NCBI GenBank assembly: GCA_907164885.2
Contig: OU015501.1
Location: 23,383,591 to 23,447,590, forward strand
Length of the DNA stretch: 64,000 nt
Direction of reading: 5' to 3'
DNA from: Dolomedes plantarius
Lineage: Eukaryota; Arthropoda; Arachnida; Araneae; Dolomedidae
In this document: positions 35,363 through 48,400 of the stretch, piece by piece
Layout: each line of letters begins with the position of its first letter
Numbering within the stretch: position 1 is the stretch's first letter
Position numbers and translations under genes: made by a program
Notes under the pieces: model-generated
The model's input: only the letters and a program-made list of their open reading frames with translations
Database searches by the model: none
Told to the model about the DNA's origin: nothing

Positions 35363-35689
35363 TGTTGGCTTTTTCATTAATGGAAGCACCTTTGTGTGAG
35401 CTGGCATTGCTCTCGCCTATATAAAACATTTAGCAAGACATTTACATGTATACTATTATAAAATAAATATGATAAAATAAATATGATAGTGAAAACAAAA
35501 GTGGGGGAAGAAAATTAAACAACAATACATTTTACGAAGTACTTGATTTTTTTTTTTCTGTCAATGACTACTTAAAAAGCTTATTAAATCTAACAAACTG
35601 CAAGGCGTAAAGCAGTTAAAGATGTCAAAGTGTCATCTGAGATATCTTTGTAGTCTAACATGTCTCAGTTCCCGATTCCTCATACAAGT

Positions 35690-35875
35690 GTACCGGATCA
35701 CTGCCGACTGGCTAGAGTGCTAATAATCGAAAGAGAGGTTTGCGGGCTCAAATCCCAAAGGAGGTTAGTGTGTTTGTAACCGTTCAGAATCGGCTTTCAA
35801 CTGCAAATCCCGGTCAGTTTAGCCCTCTTGTTGCAAAAGATGACACCACACACCGTTGCGCTCTGAACTACTAAA
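35690..35875 (+). repeat. tRNA-derived SINE, family A, copy 3
   Basis: Plus-strand copy: A-box-like GACTGGCTAGAGTGC (35707-35721), B-box-like GGGCTCAAATCCC (35744-35756), then the family core GTTCAGAATCGGCTTTCAA and GTCAGTTTAGCCCTCTTG. Confidence 0.75.
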
Positions 35876-38049
35876 CATACTCATGTATTTTGCTCATACA
35901 GAGTTCCCACGCATTTTGAGAAATCAAAAAAAAAAAAAGGAGTTCCTAAGAATTTTTTACGAACTCGTGGAAGCATTCCTAAGGACCTTAAAAAATGATT
36001 GAAAATATGTTCTTACCTCCAATTTTTAGACCTTTAATGATGTTTAAGTATCAGAATTACGATCTTACAAGAGTTTTCTCAAAACTGTCAACATCATAAA
36101 TCCATATAAACCAAAAACTAATTTTGTGTATTCTTGTCTATAAGAAATTCTTTCATTTAACTTTTTAAAATTTACACCGCTTCATAAGCTCCCATAGTGC
36201 AAAATAACAACTGGTTACCAGTTTTCTTACCTGAGGATAAAGGGAGAGAAAAGGAAAACTATGGTTTTCAAAAGAAAAAAAAAAATGATATACGCATTCG
36301 TATCCTAAATAACTAAATTTTATTGATTTTTTATTCGAAACAGCTTTTCAAAAATTCCAAATGTTGCGTTGATCTGCATTTCATCACTCTTGCTTGGCCT
36401 GGTAAGTTATCAACTGAATTATTTAAGTTCACAAGTTCAGATCATACCCATCTACTGATGAATATTAAACATTTACAAAAGATTATTATTAAAATATATT
36501 TTAATTTTTAAAAAATGTTCGTATATTTACAAATACTTTTAAATTAATTATTTTAATCAATTTATTTTTAGTTTTACTCTAATATAAATTTTTAAAAATA
36601 CTTTTACAATATATGGGATTAATACAGCAAAAACTTAATCCGTGTAAGCTTAAATCATACGTATCCATATTTCCCGCGTAAAAAATCTCATCATAGGGTA
36701 TGAATATGACGTACAGCAGGTAAAATTTACTAAGATATACTTGGACGATAACGGTATGAGCGGTTCAATTAAACAAAATAGGCAATAGGAGAGTCCGTTA
36801 AACTTAATCTAAAGTATAATGCGGAGTTAGCAAATATGAAATTCTAGTAGCTTTTAAATTTGTTCTGTCATATTAGGAGAGACAAAGAACCTTTTTTTTT
36901 AAGCCACCACACATCAAACAGTTACTTGGGATTCTAAGGAAACCACAAACGTAATCACGAAATTACAGCACGTTTCCTAATCTAAAATGGTAAATTTTCG
37001 AGGAATTTTACGTAGTTATTGGTATATTCAAGAATTTCTTGTAGTTGACGGTTTGAAATAAGCCCTTTTAAAGTTCATACGAGGTTTTAAACTTATCCAC
37101 TGAGAGATGCCTGCGAATGCTTGAACTTTAAGTCGCTAACGTCACTTAAAAAATTTTAGTTTCGACAACACAACACAAAGAAAAAAAATGCCAAGACATC
37201 ACAATTGTGACCGTTCTCTGATTAAAGCAGCTCTTCCTAACCACGTCTTCCTGTCCTACATAGCTTGACAGTCTAAGGTTCGCCCTCTAAGCTGTGACAG
37301 GATGCATCGAGTTTTCCTAGCATGCAACGATAGTGCGTGCCATACACATATCTACAATACCTTAATGCGTGTTCTCTCCAACTCGAACAGCGATTGATGA
37401 GATATCTTTCAGTAAAAGAACCAGTATATTGAAGACGTGCACGTTTTTTTTTCTTTTCATGATAAGCAGACACCACACCTCACCGGACAAGCACTTACAT
37501 GCAATCACTCACAAACATAAAAACACACAGATGTAAAAAAAAAAAACTTTCATTTCCTGTACCAGCATTAAGAACTTAGATTATACCGTAAATTCTTAAA
37601 ATCAGATTTCCGGGGGGGGGGGGATTTAATTTAATTTACTATTGAAGTTTTAAATCTATTAATATATAATTTTTAATGCAATATTTCACTTAACAAATAC
37701 AGTAAAAAATCGGCCAAGATCGTTAAACTAAGCACATTAAAAAACTAATTTTAAAAAACGATCCGAAACACCGTTAATAAAACCCTTTAAAGATAAGAAA
37801 CAAGCATGCATGTCTTCAAATCAGACAACATGGTTCATTCAAACATCAACTAGTTGAATCAAATAATGCTAGTATCTGATTAGTTACCACACGAACAAAG
37901 GCAAACCCAATAGTAAGACAAGATTAATAGATTAAGAACACAATTAAATTAAACAAGATAAACATACTTCGCTCTTCCGTCTTGAAATCGACATATCACA
38001 AATGAGGTCTAAATATAGACACGGCTGATTGGTTGAATAAGAGCTCTCG

Positions 38050-38165
38050 AGTCACTTTACTAATCATCGACGAAAGCGAGCGGGACTTGCAGTTTGAAAC
38101 CGATTCCGAACAGTTTCAAACGCACTTATCTACCGCGGGACCCAAACCCGTAGAATCCTGCTCCG
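38050..38165 (-). repeat. tRNA-derived SINE, family A, copy 4 (partial)
   Basis: Minus-strand fragment with a degraded B box (CGGGTTTGGGTCCCG, 38136-38150) and the core CTGTTCGGAATCGGTTTCAA. The distal body is missing. Confidence 0.65.
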
Positions 38166-40359
38166 GAAGTGTGTTCTGATACTGTTTCCCCCATAGAAAA
38201 TGTAAACAGTATCGGAAGAAATAATATTTCGAGAAAACTGACCCCATATTTGAAACATCTTTCTGATGAATAAATATCGACTAGACAAAAAAGGTAGTCA
38301 GGTTCTGTTCTCCCCACAATACAAAACATTTAGAAAATAATTTTCTTCCGTTACTTTACCATCTTAATGACTGCATGTGTTGCGAATTGCAGAGTATTTC
38401 GATACCACTATCCATTTTACAGGCACATGGCATTTTTTAAAAACTGCATATTCAGATGCTCAGAATACTAAACGCTCCCACTCCTCCCTTTACGCAATAA
38501 TTCTGGAGAGTCTGGGAACTAAAACCTGACGTTGACTTAAAAAATTAGATTTTCTCTGAAAATGGATATGAGAACCAACCATGCATAAAAAACTAAATGT
38601 AAAAGCACAAGAGAGTAAATAAGGGAAAGTTTTATTTATTTTTTCCTTTGAAAATTCTTAACGTCATCACTGCTAGTATGGGTAAATTTAGAGTCAGTCC
38701 TAGCGCCCTCTTGCTTCTGCAGCAGTCATAATGACCCGACGCTTTCATAATGATAGGGTTACATTGTTAGGTTTACTAATTTCGCAGGCACTCTTTTTTT
38801 TTTTTTTCATGAAAGTCTACCAAATAACACCACCTTCAGAATATTCGCTGGGTATTGAGTTGGATACAAGAAAATTCAGGAGTGATCGGTTGGATCCATA
38901 ACAAATGCTGTCCCTACGCCCCTCCCCCTCATAGCCTGAATATTTTGAATGTCCATAGAAGAAAGCAACAACGAATCAGATAACGACACAGATGGCTTTA
39001 GACAAGGGATGTCCATCCAAGAAAGCACTGAAAAATCGAGGCATTTCAGCCGCACGCAAATTTTAGCAAATTACTGTCTTTTAAAAATAGAAACAATGGG
39101 AAAAGATCGAAATTAGTGCGTAATTTGGATGGTAAAGTGAAATGTAGAAATATTTCCGAAATCAGTCCTTTAAAGTAATAATGAAAGGTCGCAGCAAAAC
39201 TCGGTAATAAACGCTCCAAATAATGCGGAATGACTAGAAATTTTCGAAACAGTTTGCATAGTTGTTTTCCCGTTTTATAAGATTGAAATTTTAATTATTT
39301 TCAAAAATTCAAATTTTAAATAATGCAAACAATTTATGATTTATCCTGAACATTGTTCATATTTTCCCACTATTAGAACAGAAAACAATTTAGAAGTGAC
39401 CAAAAAATTGCCTAAGGATGTAAATTTTCATCTAATACATAGTAAAAATATTACTAAAACGTGAGTGCGTCCATTTTCCGAAATACTAATAAAATACTAA
39501 CTTAAAGTGTTCAATTTGGGATCATTTTCTAACCTTTCTTAGTTCGGATGTCAATTGGTTGTAGCATCTGGAAAATCCGAATGATTTTTTTTATTTATTT
39601 ATTCCTATCGTTTTTTTTTTCTAGAAATAACGCTAAATGCTTATATTCCGTAGTAAATGACAGGTAATTCAGGAATATCTAAATGGAAATACTTTCCCAA
39701 CATTACCAACGCTACAGAAATCCAGCTGGAAATTTTCAAATTATTCCAGATTATTTTCCGCTGACTATTCCCCGATTTCATATTCAATTTCAGTTTCTTT
39801 GACAGTTCCCGGTTTTATACACGCGTATGTGAATGTGAATGAGAGTACAAAGTAAATTCGCCGATGGGGCCTTTTTGCTATCCTACTGGAGTGTGCAAAG
39901 AGAGATAGAAAAAAAAGTTTACATAATAGAAGCCAAAACAGAGAAGTTATTATTTTCGCACCTACTCTGCAAATTACAATTTCATTTTTTCAAAATTTTA
40001 TGTAATCAGACATGATATGTTAAACTTTGATTAAATCACACTTTCTGAAAACCTCTTAACTACCTTTCATGGATAATTTTATACAGTCATTCTGTATTAA
40101 CGACTGGGAAATTAGACCTTTTCAACTCTCTAAACCGTGAATCCCTGCAGCGAATCGAAGTTACTTCAAGTGGTAACAACATAGCGTCCGGTCTACCTTA
40201 CCGTGGTCAGTCTTTGAAAAAATGATTTATTTTTCCACAACACAATGTATTGCCAAAGACAGGGGTTTTGTTTCATTTTCTCATGCAGTTAAGAATTGAG
40301 TGAAACGTTTTGTTTTTTGATATGTCCATCAATAGAATTTGCCTTAATGGTCATTGGAG

Positions 40360-40520
40360 CTCGTTCGTCAAAGTTGGACTCTCAGTAGCTACTGAAGTGA
40401 ATGATAGTCATTCGGAATCGGCTTTAAGCTGTGTGTACCGATCAGTTTAGCTCCCTCGTGTTGAAAAAGCATGTACGTAATCCTCCAAAGTGCTGAACAA
40501 CATGACGGATTAGGATAAAG
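40360..40520 (+). repeat. tRNA-derived SINE, family A, copy 5 (head decayed)
   Basis: Plus-strand copy retaining the core CATTCGGAATCGGCTTTAAG, GATCAGTTTAGCTCCCTCGT and the distal AAAGTGCTGAACAA. The tRNA head is barely recognisable. Confidence 0.65.
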
Positions 40521-41076
40521 TCGCATTGATGTGAAATTGCCCCAGAACACGTTGAGTTCATAAGCTAGGTAAAATGAGATCCCTAGATCGCTGTTTCTGA
40601 AGTTCACGTTATAGGCGAGATATATGATGAACAAAGCATAGTCTTCCGATTCTGATGGTGATACACGAAGGAAATAAATGGACACTGGGGCAAATGCGAG
40701 TTTACTTCATGCAAAAAAAGTATTAAATGCGGTTCGATGAAAAAAAATGTTTTCGGCACCTTTAGCCAAAATAAATTAAAGAAACGTCATGCTGCATTCC
40801 AAAGAAAAACAACGCAAAGTCTAATTTAATACATGCTTGTAAAGCAACAATTTTTTAAGGTGCATTTAAATTAACATATACCCTGAAAAGTGGTAAAAAC
40901 GAGCAGAAAATTTTCGTTCTTTGTATGTCTGAATCAATTTCGTTTAAGAAAATGCTTTCATTTAAAATTATCCCCGAATTATTTTTTTATTAATGCCATG
41001 ACATACTTTAAATAAACTTTTAACGCACGCATGCGCACAAGCGCGCGCGCGCACACACACACCTCAACCTTTAGAG

Positions 41077-41404
41077 CAGTGGTTCCCAACCTTTTTCAGC
41101 TGGCGACCCACCTTTCCTTATCGGAATACCTCCACGGTCCATCGGTCCATGGTGGGGTAAAAAACCTTATTTGTATCGTATCCCTTCCTTATGTATATAT
41201 AATTTACCATCAAATATTGCATATATATATATATATATATATGCTTTATTGAAGATACAGATTGATTATTGATAAACAATTTGTGTTCTGGTTTGAAAAT
41301 GGTTGACAAAATATAAGCACTTTGTCTTATCTTTTCCGATGGTTTATTCGATGGTTTCTGATAGTTTTAGGATCGAGTCGCGACCCACCTGTTGAGAACC
41401 GCTG
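41077..41404. mobile_element. hAT MITE (328 bp), left member of a shared-TSD pair
   Basis: Left end CAGTGGTTCCCAACCTTTT; right end inward CAGCGGTTCTCAACAGGTGG. Flanked by CTTTAGAG (41069-41076 and 41405-41412). It is a shortened relative, in opposite orientation, of the element at 45264-49068. It shares the CACGGTCCATCGGTCCATGG block, an (AT)n tract and GATCGAGTCGCGACCCACC. Confidence 0.93.
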
Positions 41405-41412
41405 CTTTAGAG

Positions 41413-41799
41413 CAATGGTTCCCAACCGATGGTCCGAGGACCACAGGTGGTCCGCGAGAGCCTCAGGAGTGGTTCGGCACCACATATAAAAACTTGCCAA
41501 ATAAATGAGGATTTTGAAAGCAATGTTCATTGATCTAGATGGGCGGAATATATCCGATGACTATCAGGTGTTGAATTAAAATTTCTTAAAAGTTTAACAT
41601 AATTATTTTATTATTAAAATATGATACATTAGAATGTAAGTACGTTAATCCTGTATCCCTTTTGCCTGATGGATATTCTATACCCCTCCATACCTCCGGA
41701 AGGCCCCCCCCCCCTCAAGTAGGTAGGGGGAGGGGGGGGAGGACATGGTTCAGTTTCTGGCTTAGTGGTCCGCAGACTTCTACGGGTCGGGAACCACTG
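41413..41799. mobile_element. hAT MITE (387 bp), right member of a shared-TSD pair
   Basis: Left end CAATGGTTCCCAACCGATGG; right end inward CAGTGGTTCCCGACCCG. Flanked by CTTTAGAG (41405-41412 and 41800-41807); the left octamer is also the right TSD of the neighbouring element. It contains poly-C/poly-G tracts (41706-41738) and no coding sequence. Its interior is unlike the neighbour's. Confidence 0.92.
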
Positions 41800-43467
41800 C
41801 TTTAGAGGTAAAATTGTTCATACTCACGCATTACAAAATATAGAAAATAATGATTTTATATTTACGCCAATATTAGATAAAATAGATTTCATTTTTTTTC
41901 AATACGGCAGACTTGTATACTGGAGTGGTCTAGATATTAGACATCCTCTCCTCTTCCACGTGCAGCATTCAGTTTGAGACTTCCCCTAACTCAGTTTCAA
42001 AATAAACTACAAAGCTGTCTAAATATGAAATAAAACCATTTTCAAAGAAAGACACTGTGATACAATATAAAATGCTTTTAATACAATATGAATAAATTTC
42101 GGGGTGATACTGGTGAACATTTGAAACAAAGGGGATTTCAAAGCAAAATTTATCAATATAATATGCTAACTGATTTTAAATCTCAGTGCATCGTTATTAA
42201 CAACTTGTTTGAAATTAACACGAACACTAGTTCATAAAATCCAGAACCGTGATGATTTCCATCCACTTTAACGCACACAACTCGAACAGTGATTATTAAG
42301 CAATTGAAAGCTTGAGTCCCAGCTTTTAGAATAAATTTTACATCATCCAAATACAAATGTATATATCACGTTGAGCTCATCTATGAAACCGCAACAAAAA
42401 AAATAGCGATTCTTCGAATAATAGTAAAATGTTGCCGCAACTGTAGGAGAGAAAAAAAGAGAGAAAGGAAAAAGGACGTACGTAATGATTCAGAATTCAA
42501 GTGGCAATCCAATTAAACAAAAGTAGACGAAAAGTTGACGTGCGGAGAGAGAGGAATTAAAACGAATTAATCTAGGTCTGAGTTCTTAATAAATAATTTA
42601 ACAGCAAGTTAAATTTTCCAGCGGTGTATGGCGTATAATTTTTTTTTATTACTACACACCTTCTCAGAGTAATACTCAGAAATGATAATTTGCAGTAAAA
42701 AAACGTATTTTAATTTTTTTTCAATTTAAATCACTAGAACTTAATACTTAGTTATTAACGAAATTTTAATAAAAATGAAATTTAAATTCAGAGATGAAAA
42801 TCCTGGAAAAACCACAAGCTCTCTAGGTGAGTTTATGTTGAATTAGATCAAACTGCTACTGTCTGAAAACTCAGATGACTTTGTTTATTCTAATTATTTC
42901 CAGCTTTAGTAAAATCTTAAATAATTTCAGTTTGAATAAAAATAATACAATTATTATTTTGAATCAAATAAAATTTGGTTTTCAATTTGAAGAGTTTTTT
43001 TTTTCCGTTTAGAAAAATTAAAATGAGCTAACTCCCATTATATAACAGTGGCTCTACAGTCTTTTGTGAACTTTTTTTCCTGTAATTTCATTGGTATTAC
43101 AACTTTGTTTATGCTTTACCGGGTTAGAGGTGCAACTAGAACCTTTTCAACCACTATTTGGCATGAATTTCCATCCCTAGGGTTGGGAAGGGGGCGGAGT
43201 GACCCTTAGACTGAATTGGTGATAAGTCACTATATCTGCTGTTACTCAAAATAGTATGAGTGTCTCAACAGTAATGAGAATGAATTTATAATTGGCCAAA
43301 TAGTAACACGGGCAAGCGTTGCACCATCCACCGCAAAAAGTATTTTCAGTTGATTCAGTGGGATGAGTGTAAAAATAATAAGCCGCATTGTTCTAAAATA
43401 CAAACTGCTCACCCAGGTCATGAAAGAAGTTCAGGTGTTAATCAAGTAAAAGTTCACACGAGAAATT

Positions 43468-43469
<2 letters not shown>

Positions 43470-43552
<83 letters not shown>
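43470..43552. repeat. (AT)n microsatellite, about 83 bp
   Basis: Uninterrupted AT dinucleotides. The long Ile-Tyr frames over it are artefacts of this tract. Confidence 0.97.
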
Positions 43553-43555
<3 letters not shown>

Positions 43556-43914
43556 ATGGAACTGAACAAGAAACCATCTGAAATGTACCACATACGAGGA
43601 TAAGAATTTGCCACCTGTTTATGTGAAGGAATTATTGAAATCTGTGCTACGTTTTGAAAAATAACAAATGGTATCTTTCAGTCCTTCGTGTGATTCATTA
43701 TTAAAATTAAATACAGTACGAGTTCCATGTGATCAAAGTCTGATTTAGGCTTACATTGGTAGACGTCAGCGGGACTTCAGTCTGAAACTTTAATTTTTGG
43801 AGGGAACGTAATTAAAGAATGCAATATTCAAACACACAAATATTTAAAATTCATATTACTTATTTTTTAAAGAACGTCATAATTATACAATTAATAGAAC
43901 ATGATCAAACAGCA

Positions 43915-43986
43915 TGGGACGGTAGTTCAGCGAATAGGCTATCGGGTCGAAATGCCAAGCATGTAGGGGTTCGATTTTCCCCCCAG
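43915..43986 (+). repeat. tRNA-like SINE head or tRNA pseudogene
   Basis: GGACGGTAGTTCAGCGAATA (A-box region) and GGGGTTCGATTTTCC (B box, about 43966-43980) lie at tRNA-like spacing. A terminal-stem match is not evident, and an A/T-rich tail with (AAT)n (44030-44105) follows. It is most likely a SINE or retro-pseudogene. Confidence 0.5.
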
Positions 43987-44030
43987 ATAATAGTTCGTTT
44001 TAAAAGACAGACACAGACACACACACACAA

Positions 44031-44067
<37 letters not shown>

Positions 44068-45406
44068 TTTTTTTATTAAAATAAAAAATAATAATAATAA
44101 TAAAAAGGCAGGCTAAATTGAGAGAAGGGTTTGTTGAGGGGTTGTAACAACTTCACTATCTATAAATGATGTTGTTACAACCTGCATTTCAGAAGAGAGC
44201 TGCATTTCAGAAATTCTGAAGCTGCAAACATTTTGATTATTGGTCAGTATGCCAAAAGGAATTAAATACACTTTAAGAGAGAAAGAGAGCAATGCAAGTA
44301 TTACAAATACGTATTTCAAGGGTTTCATGATGAGGAAACTTCTTTTTATGCCTTTGAAAAACGTTTCCTATGCAATGGAAAGTTACTACTATACTGATTT
44401 GTTAAGGTGAAAAGCGTATTTTCCAAATTCGGTTGGCCCACAAACCAGTATCACACACTAACGCAAATTAAAAATCTGCATATTTCGATCTACTAATTTA
44501 CGTGTCGTTGTACTGCGTGTGGCTTCAGAATTGATGGGGTTCAGCCGAATTGAAATAACGTGGTAATCTTTACCATGTTAAGAACGGAAGTACTCCATTC
44601 AAGGCTGAAGAAAAAATCCAATCACCATTTTTTCCCAAGAATTCGAACCTTTTTGCCTCAAGCTGTCTCTCAACCGAATGGATTGCTCATGAGGTTCCGC
44701 TCATTTTTGGTTGTCAGGGAATTCTAAACCGCAAGACAATCAAACACAAAAAATAAGGTCACTGATTTTGTTATCAACGTTAGCACAATGCTAGTAGTAA
44801 ATGCGTAAATGATCTCCCACGACTAAAAAAACTTCATAAGAACGAAAATTAATACGATAAGTCTATATTTCTCGATAAATGAATGTCTTCTATTTTACAA
44901 ATATCATTATTTTTCTTTAAAAAATTCTGAAAAATTCATTATCTGAAAAATTGAGCAACAATAAGTAAGGCATATTTATAGCAAAATTTCACTCGATTGG
45001 CAAACGACTGCTCATTATTACTTCGTCCATCACACTTTTGGATTATACGGAAAAATCACAGCATCGATGTCGAGAAATATCCCGCCAGTTGATGGATATT
45101 TTATTAAAATAAGTAACGAATATACATCAAATGCTGAACAGCACGAATTATGCTGCATAGCATAATGAATCATCAATGATGGGTATATGATGTTATATAG
45201 CCCTAGATAAATGCTAAAAGAAACGTTCCGATTACTTTAATATTTGAATGCAATCGATTACACCAGCGGTTCCCAACCGGTGGGTCGCGGAAGGGTTAGA
45301 GGTGGGTCGCGACTCGATCCTAAAACTATCAGAAACCATCGAATAAACCATCAGAAAAGATAAGAAAAATCGAAACTTACTTAAAAACAGCAATTTTACA
45401 TATTAA

Positions 45407-48400
45407 CCTTTTACACGCCAATGTTCCCAAATGGGAACATACAGTTTAAAATTCAATTAAAAAAAAAGTTTCATTATATCAGTCTTGTAAAAATTTCTCA
45501 TTACAAATAAAGACATACTTGATTTTTTGACATAAGAATTATGTTCCAAAAATAAAATCAGTAGTGTACAGAAATTCGCAAAAAACAGCTTTTTTAGCAC
45601 TTTCGACATGGCATTACTTAAAAATTCTCCAAAAATAGAAAAATAAACTAAATTTTTTAAAATAACGTAAACTATTCTTATAAGGGTTCACTTTAATGAT
45701 AAAAAAATAGATATCGAAATTCGGAGAAAAAATGCGCTTTATATAAGAAACCAAAGTTGAATGTTCCCAAAAGGGAACATTGGCGTGTAAAGTAGTAGAA
45801 AAGTACATGTTTTTTAAATCTCAATGAAACTGTTGAAAAAAATGTTTAAAACTTCAAATAAAGTATTACGTGGTTCAATACACTATGGAAAACGTGTCTA
45901 GTTGTTGTTTCATGTTCCCCTGTGTCTCCCCACACCCACGTCTCGGGGGGGAGGGGGGGGGTTTGGGCGGAAGGGGTAAAGAGTGTTTATGGCTGCAGCT
46001 GTGAAACTCTTGTTTATTTCACGGCAAACTTTGCTTTTTATATTTTCTTTTCTCCTATCATGGAATAGGACATTTAAGAACAGCGTTCATGGGGAAACCT
46101 CGTGATTGTTTTTTTCTTTTCTCTTTCTAAATACACCGCCACAGCATTTTGGAATCTATACTTCTCTGGGTCGGACATGCCGAATCCAAAGCGATTTTTA
46201 ACTGTTGAAGAGGCTTTAGATTACCTGGAAACTTTATCAGATGACTCTGATGGAGATGTTATTGATATATGCCAATTCCCCCCTGAAGAAAGTGGATGCA
46301 TCACAGATGAAGAAGATATAAATGAGGAAACTTTTGAATGCGTTATGCCTGCAGATGTTTGTGGAGAAGTTGAAGTTTTCGCGAACATTTCGGATAACGA
46401 TTCCATAGGATATGCGGATGTTCCTTCAACTTCGAAAGAACAGCCAAAATCTAAGAGAAAACGATTATCGGGTACACAGAAAAGCACCGACTATCGCTGG
46501 AATAAATCTACAACTTTTGAAAAGAAAAGTGTGGAAAATGCAGGCATTGAAGATATATGTCAAGTTTTCCCAGAGATTGTTACCCTTTCCCCAATTGAAA
46601 TTTTTCATAAATTTTTACCCATAGACTATTTCATTCATTTGGCGAAAATGACAGAACTATATGCCTTACAGAAAGGTGAAACACTGGATTTGGATGAAAA
46701 TGATATAGGTCAGTTTTTCGGACTACTGCTTTTTAGTGGGTACCATAGCTTACCAGGAGAGGATTTATATTGGAGCACACAAGACGATCTTATGGTTCCA
46801 ATTGTGCCATCTGTTATGCCAAGGAACAGATTTAGAAAATTTAAAAAATACTTTCATATTGTGGATAATACAAAGTTGGTTCCTGGCGATAAAATGGGAA
46901 AAATTTCTCCCATTTATGAAGAACTTCAGAAAAATTTTCGTCAGTTTGGCGTGTTCCACGATAAGCTGAGTATTGATGAGTCGATGGTGCCTTATTATGG
47001 TCATCATTCGGCCAAAATGTTTATCAAGGGTAAACCAATACGTTTTGGTTATAAAATTTGGATGCTTTGTTCTGCAAGTGGTTATCCCTATGCAATGAAT
47101 ATATATAGTGGAAGAAGTTCTGAAAATGAAAATTCACCACTTGGATCACGAGTCGTATGGGAACTTTTATCCCATGTTAGAAACCCTGAAAAACACCAAG
47201 TGTTTTTTGATAATTTTTTTACTTCACATAAGCTCATGAGTGACTTATCCGATAAGGGCTTCAAAGCTACTGGAACGATTCGAGAAAATCGAACAGGAAG
47301 ATGCCCTCTAGTATCTTCTAAGGTAGTTTCAAAATGGCAAAGGGGAGGGTTTGATTTTCGAAGTGACGGCAAAGTATACATGTGCCGTTGGAAAGACAGT
47401 GCTGTAGTAACTATAGCATCCAATTATTCATCCCATGAACCTCTAAGCAAAGCAAAACGCTTTTGTCGAGTTCAAAAGAAAAAAACTGATATCCCTCAGC
47501 CACATCTTATAAAGATGTATAATGAAGAAATGGGAGGCGTCGATTTATTAGATAGACTTCTTGGGACTTACAGACCCCAGTTTCGCAGCAAAAAATGGTA
47601 CTGGAATTTGTTTAACAATGCCTTGAACATGGCTGTTGTTGCTGGATGGATTCTACACACATATGCACACAAGAACACAGCACAAGTATTGTCACATCTC
47701 AATTTTCGGAGAGAAGTAACTTTAAATTTACTACGGATGAAACCAAAAATTCATACCATTCCTGGACCTCGTGTGCATCAGTCAAAATCTTTAAGAAAAT
47801 CTGATGCACATTATATTGTAGACTTTTCTCAGGGACGTTGTGTTGTGTGCCAAAAAAACACAAGAAAAGGGTGCTATGAATGCGAAAAAAGATTGCACGT
47901 AAACTGTTTTCCCCAGTACCACGGACAGTAAACAAAATTTTTTTTAAATGTAAAAAAAGAAAGTATCTTGTGAAACGGTCGGTAAGATTGTTGTTTTTCT
48001 ATTTCTTATATTTTAGTTTTTATACTTATTAGTTTTTATACACTAGTGTGAAATATTTCCTGTAATTTTAGTCTATAATTGCATCTGCTTTCATATTTTT
48101 TCATTTCTACATTTTTTTTGTAATTGTATTGATAAATAATTGTATAGCTAAATTTATGTATGATATAAATTTAACTTGTGTCATTTTTATAATAAACCTT
48201 AAAATTTTATATAGAACTGTTTAAAATTTGTATAGAAAAACCTGTGTTTTCATTTTTCTTATTTATATTTTCTTTTATAGGTACATTTAAAAACAAATTT
48301 ATAATATAGTTTATAGATTTTTTAAGCTTAAAATGTGTAATTCTATAATAAATTAAAAGTTTATAGTTATAACAATTTAAATTTTGTGTAAAGAAACTAA

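Larger units (their letters stand above)
35876..41068. other. No gene recognised apart from two SINE copies
   Basis: AT-rich DNA with short accidental frames. Two SINE family A copies (38050, 40360) are listed separately. Poly-G runs occur at 37612-37623 and the compound (GC)n(AC)n at about 41040-41062 precedes the hAT pair. Confidence 0.6.
41808..45255. other. No gene recognised
   Basis: AT-rich DNA with the long (AT)n at 43470, the tRNA-like fragment at 43915 and (AAT)n at 44030-44105. The frames present are short and lack domain signatures. Confidence 0.6.

Noticed and set aside
46221..47935. Reading frames on the minus strand and in other frames within the piggyBac gene
   Set aside because: Shadows of the intact plus-strand transposase.
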